A stretch of DNA of 64,000 bases. It comes from Kiloniellales bacterium (GTDB taxonomy: Bacteria > Pseudomonadota > Alphaproteobacteria > Kiloniellales > JAKSBE01). How positions within the stretch are numbered: position 1 is the first letter of the stretch; each line of letters starts with the position of its first letter. Where the stretch lies: the NCBI GenBank assembly GCA_030066685.1, contig JASJBF010000002.1, positions 161,847 to 225,846 on the forward strand. The letters run 5' to 3'. The position numbers were made by a program, and so were the translations under genes. Below the pieces are notes generated by a model. It saw nothing but the letters and a program-made list of their open reading frames with translations, did not search any database and was not told the DNA's origin. Shown here one piece after another: positions 8,654 to 18,149 of the stretch.

Positions 8654-9988
8654 TTACAGCGGCCGGATCGCCCGCCGGCTGACAGCCGCGAAGCGCCAGG
8701 CGAGCAGCGCCGTCGCGCAGATCAATCCCAGGACCAGCCCCCAGAGCAGCCCCGGCACGCCGCCTTCGAGCGCCAGGCCCAGGGTGTAGGACGCCGGCAC
8801 GGCGACCACCGGGAAGGAGATCAGGTAGATCCCGGTCGGCACGATGACATCGCCGGCGCCGCGCAACGCCGAGATCAGCACCGCTTGGCTGCCGTCGACG
8901 ACGACCAGGAAGGCGATGACCGAAAGCCCTAGGACCATGATCGCGACGACCTCGGGCTCGCGGTTGAAGATCAGGGCCACCGGGGTCCCGAAGAGGCCGA
9001 TCGCAAGGCCGGTGGCCAGCATCATCGCGACCACGAGGCCCAGGCCGACCCAGCCGGCCGCGGCCATGCCCCGACGGTCCTCGCGGCCGACGGCGTTGGC
9101 GACCCGGACGGCGGTCGCCGTGCCCAGGCCGATCGCCAGCATGAAGACGAAGGTCGTGACGTTGTGCACCGCCTGGTAGGCGGCCAGCGCCGTTTCGCCC
9201 AGCAGGCCGGCGAAGAAGATCACGGCGGTGAAGGTGCCCGATTCGCAACCGATCGCCAGCGCCGGCGGCAAGCCGAGCCGCAGCAGCTTCGCCCAGACCG
9301 GCGCCAGGCCCCGCAGCGGCCCTCTGATCCCCAGCTTCTCCCGATCCGGCAGCCTCAGGATGTAGACGGCGAGGACCGCGAACATGACCCAGCGGGTGAT
9401 CGTCGTGGCCAGCATGGCCCCGGCCGCTCCCATCGCCGGCGCGCCGAGCTGGCCCTCGATCAGGAGCCAGTTCAAGGCGGCGTTTAGGAGGTTGGCGCTC
9501 AGGGCCACGACCATGCCCGGCTCGGGCCGGCCCAGGCCCTCGAGGAAGAAGCCGCAGGCGATGTAGAGCAGGATCCCCGGCAGGCCGAACCCGGCCACGA
9601 CCAGCGCCGCCCCGCCGCCGGCTGCGATCGACGGCGCCTGTCCGGCGGCCAGCAGCAGGTCCTCGCCGAGCAGGAGCACGCTCCCGCCCAGGCAGCCGGC
9701 CAGGGCCGCCAGCGCCAGGGCCGCCCGCCAGATCCGGCCGCAGTCGGCGCGGCGTCCGGCACCGTCCGCCTGGGCGGTCAGGACCACGGTGCCGGTCAGG
9801 ATGCCGATCCCGATCACCAGCAGGAAGACGAAGGGCGCCAGGGCGATGCCGTAGTAGGCCATCTGGGCCGCGCTGGCCTGGCCGCACATGGCGGTGTCCA
9901 CGGTGATCATGATGATCATGCCGGCGCGCGCCGCCATGACCGGTCCGGCCAGACGCAGGGTCCGCGAGATGTGCTCGAACAAAGTCAT
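8654..9988 (-). CDS. MATE-family multidrug/metabolite efflux pump
   Basis: This protein of about 444 residues has the twelve-helix MATE architecture: two homologous six-helix halves, with an N-terminal RTLRLAGPVMAARAGMIIMITVDTAMCG block and a second-half LRLGLPPALAIGCESGTF block. MATE pumps expel cationic drugs or metabolites using Na+ or H+ gradients. The ATG at 9988 gives the standard family length; an upstream frame to 10165 would add 59 basic, unconserved residues. It converges with the TPR gene (6 nt apart) and is divergent from the methyltransferase gene. Confidence 0.9.
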   Translation of the reverse strand: MTLFEHISRTLRLAGPVMAARAGMIIMITVDTAMCGQASAAQMAYYGIALAPFVFLLVIGIGILTGTVVLTAQADGAGRRADCGRIWRAALALAALAGCLGGSVLLLGEDLLLAAGQAPSIAAGGGAALVVAGFGLPGILLYIACGFFLEGLGRPEPGMVVALSANLLNAALNWLLIEGQLGAPAMGAAGAMLATTITRWVMFAVLAVYILRLPDREKLGIRGPLRGLAPVWAKLLRLGLPPALAIGCESGTFTAVIFFAGLLGETALAAYQAVHNVTTFVFMLAIGLGTATAVRVANAVGREDRRGMAAAGWVGLGLVVAMMLATGLAIGLFGTPVALIFNREPEVVAIMVLGLSVIAFLVVVDGSQAVLISALRGAGDVIVPTGIYLISFPVVAVPASYTLGLALEGGVPGLLWGLVLGLICATALLAWRFAAVSRRAIRPL

Positions 9989-10214
9989 CGGGCGGCCAGG
10001 TCGGGCCGCCCGCGTTACCGGTGATGCCTCCATGGTGGCCTGGACCCTACACCTGCGCCGGGCGGCGCGGAAGGGCCGGACCGGCGCAGCTGCCCAATCC
10101 TGGGCCGGTGGGGGACGCCGGGGCTTCGCCGGGGGATTAACCTCGGTTTCACCAAACTGGCCCATAAGGTCCTATGACTTTCGCAATCATCGCCCCTGGT
10201 CCTTAGGCCGAGCG

Positions 10215-11177
10215 ATGTCGGCCGCAGATCGCCCCCTCAACCGCCCGAAGACGCGGGACGGCAAGATCCCTTTTGGCGTCAAGCTGAAGGCCTGGTGGGA
10301 GGGCTATGAGGTCAAGGTCCGCCACCGGGATCTGGAGGCCGAGGCGGAAGCGGAGCGCAATGCCGGTCCGGTGCGGCTCTCGGCGTTGCCCTGGGACGAG
10401 GCCCGCATCGCCTTGGTCCAGGCCGTCTGGGGCGCCGGCTGCAGCGCGCCGGGCGGCGAGGCCTACCTCTGCGAACTGGTCAAGCCCTTCGCCCTGACCG
10501 AGCACATGAGCGTCGTCGACGTCGGGGCCGGCCTGGGCGAGGCGGTGCGTGTGATCGCCAAGAACTTTCATTGCCGCAGCAAGGGATTCGAGCCGGATCC
10601 CAAGCTCGTTGCCGGCGCCGCCGAGCTCTCCCAGGCCGCCCACATGGCCGGCCGGGCCAAGGTCCTGCCCTTTGACGACCCCGAGTTCCCGCCCGCCCCG
10701 CACAGCGTCGACTGCGTGCTGTCGAAGGAGTTCCTCTACCTCGTGGACGACAAGCGCGGCCTCCTGACCGCCTTGGTCGAAGGGCTGAAGCGGCCGGGCC
10801 AGCTGCTGTTCACGGATTATGTGCTGGCCTCCGAGGACGGCCCCCGGAGTGATGTCGACGCCTGGGCGAAGGTCGACCCGGAGCCGATCCATCCCTGGAC
10901 GGTGGCCCACTACGAAGCGCTCTTCGCCGAGCTGGGCCTCGAGCATCGGATCTCCGAGGACATCTCGGACTCGGTGAAGGCCAGGGCGGTCAAGGGCTGG
11001 GAGCAGTTCATCGGCAGTCAGAAGCGGGGCGGCGCCGGGGATCACCTCGCCCCTCTGATGGTCCGGGAGATCGAGATCTGGACCCGCCGGATGGCGGCCC
11101 TGCAGAGCGGTCAGCTGCGCGCCTACCGCTTCTTCGCCCTCAAGCGCAATCAGGGCCAGAAACTGTCCGTCACCTAG
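10215..11177 (+). CDS. Class I SAM-dependent methyltransferase
   Basis: This 320-residue cytoplasmic protein has a charged N-terminal region ([25 protein letters not shown]) and a Rossmann methyltransferase domain with motif [16 protein letters not shown], followed by an acidic motif II (GFEPDPKLV), and motif [17 protein letters not shown]. The C-terminal part ([12 protein letters not shown]) resembles methyltransferases acting on small molecules, such as UbiE/sterol-like types, but the substrate is not recognisable. The ATG at 10215 is the first one that avoids the MATE gene on the other strand. The L36 gene follows 94 nt later with its own promoter. Confidence 0.8.
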   Translation: MSAADRPLNRPKTRDGKIPFGVKLKAWWEGYEVKVRHRDLEAEAEAERNAGPVRLSALPWDEARIALVQAVWGAGCSAPGGEAYLCELVKPFALTEHMSVVDVGAGLGEAVRVIAKNFHCRSKGFEPDPKLVAGAAELSQAAHMAGRAKVLPFDDPEFPPAPHSVDCVLSKEFLYLVDDKRGLLTALVEGLKRPGQLLFTDYVLASEDGPRSDVDAWAKVDPEPIHPWTVAHYEALFAELGLEHRISEDISDSVKARAVKGWEQFIGSQKRGGAGDHLAPLMVREIEIWTRRMAALQSGQLRAYRFFALKRNQGQKLSVT

Positions 11178-11200
11178 GGCTGACGGGCGCCTGGAGCGGA

Positions 11201-11229
11201 TTGACAGCGGCTCTCGCCGCGCCTATGTT
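11201..11229 (+). promoter_or_regulatory. Sigma70 promoter of rpmJ
   Basis: A perfect -35 element TTGACA is followed, after exactly 17 nt, by the -10-like TATGTT. The predicted start lies about 36 nt upstream of the L36 ATG. This is the best sigma70 match I found in the window and fits a ribosomal protein gene. Confidence 0.75.
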
Positions 11230-11271
11230 CCCGGCCGCATTGAAAGGGCTCCGTCCCGGAGTGAAAGGTCC

Positions 11272-11397
11272 ATGAAAGTCGTCAACTCGCTGAAGACCGC
11301 GAAGAAGCGGGAAAAGAACTGCCAGGTCGTACGGCGCCGGGGCCGGGTCTTCGTCATCAACAAGAAGAACCCGCGCTTCAAGGCCCGCCAGGGCTGA
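11272..11397 (+). CDS. rpmJ: 50S ribosomal protein L36, zinc-free type
   Basis: This 41-residue protein starts [18 protein letters not shown] and ends in [14 protein letters not shown], the highly conserved L36 of alphaproteobacteria. It lacks the CxxC...H zinc ribbon of the longer-known form, and the single Cys is in NCQVVRRRG. It sits in the large ribosomal subunit near the peptidyl-transferase region. The gene stands alone, as is usual in this class, with a sigma70 promoter upstream and a hairpin downstream. GAAAGG lies a few nt before the ATG. Confidence 0.95.
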   Translation: MKVVNSLKTAKKREKNCQVVRRRGRVFVINKKNPRFKARQG

Positions 11398-11399
11398 GT

Positions 11400-11420
11400 G
11401 CGCGCCGGACGCCGGCGCGC
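11400..11420. terminator. Hairpin downstream of rpmJ
   Basis: A perfect 9-bp stem (GCGCGCCGG with its complement) with an ACG loop begins 3 nt after the rpmJ stop. A pyrimidine-rich stretch (CCGTCTTCCTGCTTCC) follows instead of a T run. It probably ends the rpmJ transcript and lies between convergent genes. Confidence 0.55.
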
Positions 11421-11482
11421 CGGGCGATCCGTCTTCCTGCTTCCAAGATCATGAGAGATCGGCCCGCGACGGCGCCTGCGGG

Positions 11483-13717
11483 TTAGCTGCGTGCGGCGTC
11501 CAGGATCTTCGAGACGTCGTCGGGGTCCTCAAGGAGTTCGACCCCGAGGCGGTTCTTGTCGCGCCAGGCCACTTCGCCCTTCAGCCGGCCGATCTTCTCG
11601 TTCTTGAGGGTCACCGGGGAATCGAAGTTCAGGGTCAGGTCGTAGGCCAGCTCCTCCTCCAGCTGGAGCAGGGCGGCCTTGGGTGAAAGGTCGATGATCA
11701 CGCAGGCGTAGATCTGGTCGCCGTGGCGCAGTGTCGCCGACCATAGAAACTTGTAGTGCTCCTGCCGGCGGAAGCGGCGAAGGTCTTCGTCGAGTCCCTT
11801 GTAATCCTGGTCGTCGTCCCAGTCGCCCTCGTCTTCCGCTTCGTCTTCGGCCTCCAGGCCGCGGTCCCTGCTCCGGTCGTCCTCGTCCTCGAAGTCCGCC
11901 GCCTCGGCTTGGAGCTCGTCGTCCTCCGCTTCGGAAAGAGCCTTGGCCCCGCTGGCAAGCGTGGCCATCGAGGGCTCAGGCGCATGGTCCTTGCCGTTGG
12001 CGGCCTTGGCGGAAGCCGCGTCGTCGTCGTCCTGGCCGGCGTCTAGCACTTCCGAGGAGGTCGCGTCGGCGTCGTCCTCGGGCTCGGTCTCGTCCGGCTC
12101 CGGCTGGTCGACGACGAAGCCGATGCGCCGCCCGGCGCCGACTTCCGGCTCCGCCTCAGGCGACTCCTCGCTGGCAGAAGCGGTGGCCTCCACGGTCTCC
12201 TCCGCCGTGTTCTTGGCGGGCTCCGGCTTGGCCGCCGTCTCGGCCTTCTTGGCCGTCAGGGCCTCAAGAACCGCCCGCAGCGGCACGACCTTGTCGCCGC
12301 CTGCCTTGGCCGGCGCGTCGCCGGCCGCAGCCTTCGCCGTTTCAGACTTGGCTTCCAGCTTTTCGGCTGGCTCCGGTGCCGACCTGGGCTTGGCTTCGGC
12401 TTCCGGCTTCGTCTCGGGCTTGGTCTCGGGTTTCGGCTCCGCCTGGGATTCCGCCGCCGGCGCCGGCCCGGTCTTCGTCTCCGGTCTGGCTTCGGGCTCC
12501 GGCTTCTTCGACGGCGCGAGAGCGGTCCCAGGTGACTGTGACCCTGCGGTCCTTTCGGCTTCGGGCTTCGCCGCGGCCGGCGTTGCGGGCGTTTCCTCGG
12601 CCTTGGCCGCTTCCTTCGCCCCGGGCTCGGCCAGGGTCTCCGGCCCGCTTTCCGTCTTGGCCTCGGTCTTGGTCTTTGTCTCGGTCTCGGTTCGGGCCTC
12701 CGCCTTGGTTTCCGTCCCGCTGTCCGCCTTGCTCGGCTCGGCCCCCTTTGGCTTTGCCTTCGCCGGGGCCGCGGTCTGCGGGACGAGGGCGCCCCGCTCG
12801 CCCGGCCTCGGGATCTCGATCCAGGCTTCGCCGACCAGGACCGAGGCGCCGCCGACCCGGATCGCGATCACCTTGCCCTGTTCCATGTCGGCCTCGAGCT
12901 TGATCAGGCTCGGCCGGCCCATCTCGAAGCCCTGTTCGACGGTCCAGAAACGGCTGCCCTGGCCCTCGGCGTCCAGGGAGCAGAGGTAGCCCGCGAGGCT
13001 GGCGGCGCCGGCGCCGGTCGCCGGGTCCTCCTCGACGCCCAGGGCCGGCGCGAAGACTCTCGCGCGGAGATCGGCGCCCTCGGTCTCGGCGCCGTAGACG
13101 AAGGCATAGAGGTTGGGCGCCCAGGTGTCCTGCAGGCTGCTCTCCCAGGTCTCGCGGTCCAGGCGGGCTCGGCCCAACGCCTCCAGGCTGCGCAGCGGCA
13201 CGACCAGGAAGGGCACCCCGCAGGACACGGCGACGGGCCGGTCGTCGCCCAGCAGCAGGTCGGAGATGTCCAGCGAAAGCGCCGAGGCGATGCTCCTGAG
13301 CGACGGGATCTCCATCGCGAACTCGGGCATCTTGGCGACGTCGAGCTGGGTGAAGCCGGGGGCTCCGCCGTCGGCCTGGATCCGCACGGTGATCGGGCCG
13401 ATGCCCTCTTCGAAGATGACCTCGGTCTCGCCGTTGCCGGCCTCGACCTCGCCCAGCAGGGCCAGGACGTGGGCGCAGCCAAGGGTCGGATGTCCCGCGA
13501 AGGGCAGCTCCATCGCCGGCGTGAAGATGCGCAGATGCCGGCTGTTGCCGGCATCCTTCGGGGGGCGCACGAAGACGGTCTCGGAAAGGTTGAGCTCGCG
13601 GGCGACGCGCTGCATCTGCTCCGGGCTCAGGCCCTCGGCCTCCGGGAAGACCGCGAGCGGATTTCCCCCGAAGATCCGGTCGGTGAAGACATCGGCCGTG
13701 TAGTAGCGGTAGCGCAT
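11483..13717 (-). CDS. PhzF-family epimerase fused to a disordered linker and a PilZ-like domain
   Basis: The predicted protein has about 744 residues. Residues 1 to about 290 are a PhzF isomerase-like domain: YYTADVFTDRIFGGNPLAVF, the catalytic Glu46 in LNLSETVFV, LPFAGHPTLG, and EEDPATGAGAASLAGYL. About 340 residues follow that are rich in Lys, Glu, Ala, Pro and Asp and look disordered. The last ~100 residues (RRFRRQEHYKFLW, then IIDLSPKAALLQ, then VAWRDKNRLGVELL) resemble a PilZ domain with a weak RxxxR and DxSxxA in place of the c-di-GMP motif. PhzF proteins are normally about 260-300 residues, so this is an unusual fusion. I chose ATG 13717, where homology begins; a frame extends to 13774. 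Confidence 0.8.
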   Translation of the reverse strand: MRYRYYTADVFTDRIFGGNPLAVFPEAEGLSPEQMQRVARELNLSETVFVRPPKDAGNSRHLRIFTPAMELPFAGHPTLGCAHVLALLGEVEAGNGETEVIFEEGIGPITVRIQADGGAPGFTQLDVAKMPEFAMEIPSLRSIASALSLDISDLLLGDDRPVAVSCGVPFLVVPLRSLEALGRARLDRETWESSLQDTWAPNLYAFVYGAETEGADLRARVFAPALGVEEDPATGAGAASLAGYLCSLDAEGQGSRFWTVEQGFEMGRPSLIKLEADMEQGKVIAIRVGGASVLVGEAWIEIPRPGERGALVPQTAAPAKAKPKGAEPSKADSGTETKAEARTETETKTKTEAKTESGPETLAEPGAKEAAKAEETPATPAAAKPEAERTAGSQSPGTALAPSKKPEPEARPETKTGPAPAAESQAEPKPETKPETKPEAEAKPRSAPEPAEKLEAKSETAKAAAGDAPAKAGGDKVVPLRAVLEALTAKKAETAAKPEPAKNTAEETVEATASASEESPEAEPEVGAGRRIGFVVDQPEPDETEPEDDADATSSEVLDAGQDDDDAASAKAANGKDHAPEPSMATLASGAKALSEAEDDELQAEAADFEDEDDRSRDRGLEAEDEAEDEGDWDDDQDYKGLDEDLRRFRRQEHYKFLWSATLRHGDQIYACVIIDLSPKAALLQLEEELAYDLTLNFDSPVTLKNEKIGRLKGEVAWRDKNRLGVELLEDPDDVSKILDAARS

Positions 13718-13882
13718 CCGTGGTGTCGTTTCCGGGCCGGGGCGGCGGGGACTCCCGCTTTCGGCGTTGCCCATCGAAAAGACTGGATGCGGGTTAGGAT
13801 TGCGTTAAGTCCGGCGCTCCTTCCGCGGCCAAATCTGTGACAAGACCAAATCTGTAACGAGGGCTTTGCGGTGGCTGCGGCA

Positions 13883-13911
13883 TTGACCCGGCTCTCGGGG
13901 CTCGCCATAGT
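13883..13911 (+). promoter_or_regulatory. Predicted sigma70 promoter of glcDEF
   Basis: TTGACC (13883-13888) and CATAGT (13906-13911) are separated by exactly 17 nt. The predicted start is near 13918, about 67 nt upstream of glcD. A TGGT-N3-ACCA palindrome covers positions just after the predicted start, which suits repression. Confidence 0.55.
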
Positions 13912-13920
13912 ATCGTTAAC

Positions 13921-13931
13921 TGGTAATACCA
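13921..13931. promoter_or_regulatory. GntR/FadR-type operator before glcD
   Basis: TGGTAATACCA is a perfect palindrome of the form TGGT-N3-ACCA, the consensus of FadR-subfamily GntR regulators (TnGTnnnACnA). The same TGGT-N3-ACCA form occurs at 26945-26955, in front of the FadR-type regulator gene of this window. It lies just downstream of the predicted glcD promoter. Confidence 0.65.
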
Positions 13932-13984
13932 ATTTTACGCCGTGGTTCCGGGGCGCAGCCGGGCAGCGGAGGGGAGGCCAGGCC

Positions 13985-15472
13985 ATGAAGATGCCCGAAC
14001 CGGATCAAGCCACCATCGCCCGAAAGGCGCAGATCGCCGCGGCCCTGCGGGAGATCGTGCCGGGCGAAGGGGTCATCGTCGAGGAGCAGGAGCTCAGGGC
14101 CTACGAGTCCGACGGTCTGACCGCCTATCGGCAGGTGCCCCTGATCGTGGTCCTGCCCAGCACCACCGAAGAGGTCAGCCGGGTCCTGGCCTATTGCCAC
14201 GAAAACGAAGTCAAGGTCGTGCCGCGCGGCGCCGGGACCTCGCTGTCAGGCGGCGCGCTGCCCCTGGCCGACGGGATCCTGCTCGGCCTCGGCAAGTTCA
14301 ACCGGATTCTCGAGGTTGACTTCGACAACCGTTGCGCCGTGGTCCAGCCCGGGGTCACCAACCTGGGGATCACCAATGCGGTCGAGCACGCCGGCTTCTA
14401 CTACGCGCCCGATCCCTCCAGCCAGATCGCCTGCACCATCGGCGGCAACGTCGCCGAGAACTCGGGCGGCGTGCACTGCCTAAAGTACGGCCTGACCACC
14501 AACAACCTGCTTGGCCTGAAGATGGTGATGATCGACGGCACGGTGGTCGAGGTCGGCGGCAAGCACCTGGAATCCGAGGGCTACGACCTGCTCGGCCTGC
14601 TGACCGGCTCCGAGGGTCTCCTGGGGGTCGTCACGGAGGTCACGGTGCGGATCCTTAGGAAGCCGGAGACCGCCCGCGCCCTGCTGCTCGGCTTCGAGTC
14701 CAGCGAGTCGGCGGGCGACACGGTGGCGGCGATCATCGCCGGCGGGATCATCCCGGGCGGCATGGAGATGATGGACAAGCCGGCGATCCACGCCGCCGAG
14801 GCCTTCGTCCACGCCGGCTATCCGCTGGACGTCGAGGCGCTCCTGATCGTCGAGCTCGACGGGCCCGAGGCCGAGGTCGACCAGCTGATCGAGCGGGTCT
14901 CCGAGATCGCCAAGGCCCAGGGCGCCACGACCCTGCGGGCCTCCCAGAGCGACGAGGAGCGCCTGACCTTCTGGGCCGGGCGCAAGGCGGCCTTCCCGGC
15001 GGTCGGACAGATCTCGCCCGACTACTACTGCATGGACGGGACCATCCCGCGCCACCAGCTTGCCAAGGTGCTGACCCGGATGACCGAGCTCAGCACGCAG
15101 TACGGCCTGCGGGTCGCCAACGTCTTCCACGCCGGCGACGGCAACCTGCATCCGCTGATTCTCTACGATGCCAATGTGCCCGGCGAGCTTGAGAAGGCGG
15201 AGGATTTCGGCTCGGACATCCTCAAGCTCTGCGTCGAGGTCGGCGGCGTGCTGACCGGCGAGCACGGGGTCGGGGTCGAGAAGCGCGACCTCATGGGCAC
15301 CATGTTCAGCGAGACCGACCTGGATCAGCAGCAGCGGGTCAAGTGCGCCTTCGACCCCAAGGCCCTGCTCAATCCCGGCAAGGTCTTCCCGCAGCTGCAC
15401 AGCTGCGCCGAACTGGGCCGCGTGCACATCAACCGCGGGCAGCTGCGCTTCCCCGACCTGCCGCGCTTCTAG
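13985..15472 (+). CDS. glcD: Glycolate oxidase FAD-binding subunit GlcD
   Basis: This 495-residue protein has a PCMH-type FAD-binding domain (VVLPSTTEEVSRVLAYCHE, then PRGAGTSLSGGALP) and a C-terminal FAD-oxidase domain with VFHAGDGNLHPLI and GGVLTGEHGVGVEKRD. With GlcE and GlcF it oxidises glycolate (and often D-lactate) to glyoxylate and passes electrons to the respiratory chain at the inner membrane. GGAGGGGAGG lies upstream of ATG 13985; ATG 13991 is an alternative. glcE follows after 10 nt. A predicted promoter and a GntR operator lie in front of it. Confidence 0.95.
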   Translation: MKMPEPDQATIARKAQIAAALREIVPGEGVIVEEQELRAYESDGLTAYRQVPLIVVLPSTTEEVSRVLAYCHENEVKVVPRGAGTSLSGGALPLADGILLGLGKFNRILEVDFDNRCAVVQPGVTNLGITNAVEHAGFYYAPDPSSQIACTIGGNVAENSGGVHCLKYGLTTNNLLGLKMVMIDGTVVEVGGKHLESEGYDLLGLLTGSEGLLGVVTEVTVRILRKPETARALLLGFESSESAGDTVAAIIAGGIIPGGMEMMDKPAIHAAEAFVHAGYPLDVEALLIVELDGPEAEVDQLIERVSEIAKAQGATTLRASQSDEERLTFWAGRKAAFPAVGQISPDYYCMDGTIPRHQLAKVLTRMTELSTQYGLRVANVFHAGDGNLHPLILYDANVPGELEKAEDFGSDILKLCVEVGGVLTGEHGVGVEKRDLMGTMFSETDLDQQQRVKCAFDPKALLNPGKVFPQLHSCAELGRVHINRGQLRFPDLPRF

Positions 15473-15482
15473 GACGCGGCCG

Positions 15483-16703
15483 ATGACCGAGAGCTTGCGA
15501 CCGGAAAACGCCGAGCAGGTCCGCGAGGCGGTGGCCTGGGCGGTGAGCGAGGAGGCCCCGCTCGAAATCCTGGGCCGCGGCAGCAAGCGTGGCCTCGGCC
15601 GGCCGCTGCAGACCCAGCACACGCTCGACCTCTCCGGCCTCAGCGGCATCACCCTCTACGAGCCCGAGGAGCTGATCCTGCGGGCCCGCGCCGGCACGCC
15701 CCTCGCCGAGATCGAGGCGGCCCTGGCCGAGAAGCGCCAGCAGCTCGCCTTCGAGCCGATGGACTCCGGCCCGCTCTTCGGCGCCGATCCGGGCGGCGGC
15801 AGCCTCGGCGGGCTGCTCGCCTGCAACCTGGCGGGACCTCGGCGGATCAAGGCCGGCGGGGCACGCGACCACTTCCTCGGCTTCGAGGCGGTCTCGGGCC
15901 GCGGCGAGGCCTTCAAGTCCGGCGGCCGGGTGGTCAAGAACGTCACCGGCTACGACCTCTGCAAGCTCCTGGCCGGTTCCTACGGCACCCTGGCGGTGAT
16001 GACCGAGGTCACCCTCAAGGTCCTGCCGGCGCCGGAGAAGGCACGCACCGTGCTGGTCCTCGGGCTGGAGGATGCGGACGGTGTCCGGGCGCTGAGCCGC
16101 GCGCTGGGTTCGGCGCACGAGGTCTCCGCGGCGGCGCATTTGCCGGCGACGGTCGTGCCGCGCTCTGCGGTTCCCCACCTCCGCGATGCCGGCGGCGCGG
16201 TCACCCTGGTCCGGGTCGAAGGCACCGGGCTCTCGGTCGAGCACCGCTGCAAGGCCCTGCGGGACGAACTCGCGGATTTCGGCGAGACGGAGGAGCTGCA
16301 CAGCCAGAATTCAGCGGCGGCCTGGGCGGAGATTCGCGACGTCCGGGCCCTGCTCGACACGGACGAAGCCGTGATCTGGCGCCTCTCGGTGGCGCCGACC
16401 CGGGGCCCGGAGGTGGCGGCGCGGCTGCGCGCGGAGCTGGCTGCCGAAGCCCTCTACGACTGGGGCGGCGGCCTGGTGTGGCTGGCGGTCGAGGGCGCCG
16501 AGGACGGCGGCGAAGCGCTGATCCGTGAGACGCTCGGGAGCGAGGGTCACGCCACCCTGATCCGCGGGCCGGAGAACCTGCGTGCCAGCGTCCCGGTCTT
16601 CCAGCCCCAGGGCCCGGCCAAGACGGCGCTGAGCGAGCGGATCAAGTCCGGCTTCGATCCGCGGCGGGTGCTCAACCCGGGCCGTATGTACGCCGGGATC
16701 TAG
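15483..16703 (+). CDS. glcE: Glycolate oxidase FAD-binding subunit GlcE
   Basis: This 406-residue second flavin subunit has a shortened PCMH FAD domain (LEILGRGSKRGLGRP, then DPGGGSLGGLLACNLAGPRR, then RVVKNVTGYDLCKLLAGSYGTLAVMTEVTLKV) and a C-terminus ending KSGFDPRRVLNPGRMY, the standard GlcE end. It is required with GlcD and GlcF for glycolate oxidation. It lies 10 nt after glcD and 25 nt before glcF, on the same transcript. Confidence 0.95.
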   Translation: MTESLRPENAEQVREAVAWAVSEEAPLEILGRGSKRGLGRPLQTQHTLDLSGLSGITLYEPEELILRARAGTPLAEIEAALAEKRQQLAFEPMDSGPLFGADPGGGSLGGLLACNLAGPRRIKAGGARDHFLGFEAVSGRGEAFKSGGRVVKNVTGYDLCKLLAGSYGTLAVMTEVTLKVLPAPEKARTVLVLGLEDADGVRALSRALGSAHEVSAAAHLPATVVPRSAVPHLRDAGGAVTLVRVEGTGLSVEHRCKALRDELADFGETEELHSQNSAAAWAEIRDVRALLDTDEAVIWRLSVAPTRGPEVAARLRAELAAEALYDWGGGLVWLAVEGAEDGGEALIRETLGSEGHATLIRGPENLRASVPVFQPQGPAKTALSERIKSGFDPRRVLNPGRMYAGI

Positions 16704-16728
16704 CGGCCGGAAGCGGGAGAGACACGGC

Positions 16729-18060
16729 ATGCAGACCAACTTCACCCTGACGCAGCTGGCCGATCCCGACGTCGCCGAGGCCGAGAAGATCCTGCGGACC
16801 TGCGTCCACTGCGGCTTCTGCACCGCGACCTGCCCCACCTACGTGCTTCTGGGCGACGAGCTCGACTCGCCGCGCGGGCGAATCTACCTGATCAAGGACA
16901 TGCTGGAGAACGACCGCCCGGCCAGCGCCCAGGTGGTCAAGCACATCGACCGCTGCCTCTCCTGCCTGTCCTGCATGACCACCTGCCCCTCGGGCGTGCA
17001 CTACATGCACTTGGTCGACCACGCCCGCACCCACATCGAGCGGACCTATCGGCGGCCGCTTTTCGACCGCTTGCTGCGCTCGCTCTTCGCCTGGCTTCTG
17101 CCGATTCCGGGCCGCTTCCGCCTGGCCCTGGTCGGTGCCTGGTTCGCCCGCCCCTTCGCCAAGCTCTTTCCGGGCCGGATCGGCGCCATGCTGGCCCTGA
17201 CGCCGGCTGCGATCCCGACCGCCAGCCGCTGCGACCTGCCCCAGGCCTTTCCGGCCGAGGGGCCGCGCCGGGCAAGGGTGGCGCTGATGAACGGCTGCGC
17301 CCAGCAGGTCCTGGCGCCCGAGATCAACGAGGCCACGATCCGGCTGCTGACCCGGCACGGGGTCGAGGTCGTGGTCGCCAAGGGCGCCGGCTGCTGTGGC
17401 GCCCTGACCCACCACATGGGCAAGGAGGCGCCGGCCCTGGCCTCGGCCAAGGCCAACGTCGGCGCCTGGACCCGGGAGCTCGAGGGCGAGGGCCTGGACG
17501 CGGTGATCATCAACGCCTCGGGCTGTGGCACCACGGTCAAGGACTACGGCTTCATGCTGCGCGAGGACGCCGAGTGGGCGGCCCCGGCGGCGCGCATCTC
17601 CGAGCTGACGAAAGATATCTCCGAGTTCATGGCCGACTTCGGGCTGGCCGCCCCGAGCGTCGCCTCGGGCCTGACGGTGGCCTACCACGCCGCCTGCTCG
17701 CTGCAGCACGGCCAGAAGGTGACCGCCCCGCCAAAGCAGCTCCTGACCGCGGCCGGCTTCGCGGTCCGGGAAGTGCCCGAGGGCCACCTCTGCTGCGGCT
17801 CCGCCGGCACCTACAACCTGCTGCAACCGGAGATCGCCCGGCAGCTCCGCGATCGCAAGGTGGCGAACATCGAGAGCACGACGCCCGACGTCATCGCCAC
17901 CGGCAACATCGGCTGCATGACGCAGATCGCCGGCGGCACGGCAATTCCCATCCTGCACACGGTGGAGCTGCTCGACTGGGCCACAGGCGGCCCTTTGCCC
18001 AAGGCTCTGGAAGGCCGTATTCAGGCCGGGTTCGAAAGGCCGGCCGCGGCAGCGCAGTAG
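16729..18060 (+). CDS. glcF: Glycolate oxidase iron-sulfur subunit GlcF
   Basis: This 443-residue protein has two N-terminal 4Fe-4S motifs, CVHCGFCTATCP and CLSCLSCMTTCPSG, and two CCG (cysteine-rich) domains with CCGALTHHMG and CCGSAGTYN. It transfers electrons from the GlcD/GlcE flavins to quinone. ATG 16729 follows GGGAGAG. It is the last gene of the operon; no glcG or malate synthase gene follows, and the next DNA is a palindromic repeat element. Confidence 0.95.
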   Translation: MQTNFTLTQLADPDVAEAEKILRTCVHCGFCTATCPTYVLLGDELDSPRGRIYLIKDMLENDRPASAQVVKHIDRCLSCLSCMTTCPSGVHYMHLVDHARTHIERTYRRPLFDRLLRSLFAWLLPIPGRFRLALVGAWFARPFAKLFPGRIGAMLALTPAAIPTASRCDLPQAFPAEGPRRARVALMNGCAQQVLAPEINEATIRLLTRHGVEVVVAKGAGCCGALTHHMGKEAPALASAKANVGAWTRELEGEGLDAVIINASGCGTTVKDYGFMLREDAEWAAPAARISELTKDISEFMADFGLAAPSVASGLTVAYHAACSLQHGQKVTAPPKQLLTAAGFAVREVPEGHLCCGSAGTYNLLQPEIARQLRDRKVANIESTTPDVIATGNIGCMTQIAGGTAIPILHTVELLDWATGGPLPKALEGRIQAGFERPAAAAQ

Positions 18061-18149
18061 GCGCAGGCCCACCGCACTTGACTCCGACGGGGCGTTTCGA
18101 GCCATCATAGGTTGCAGAACCCGGCGGCGATCTGCCCCGCCGGAGGTGC

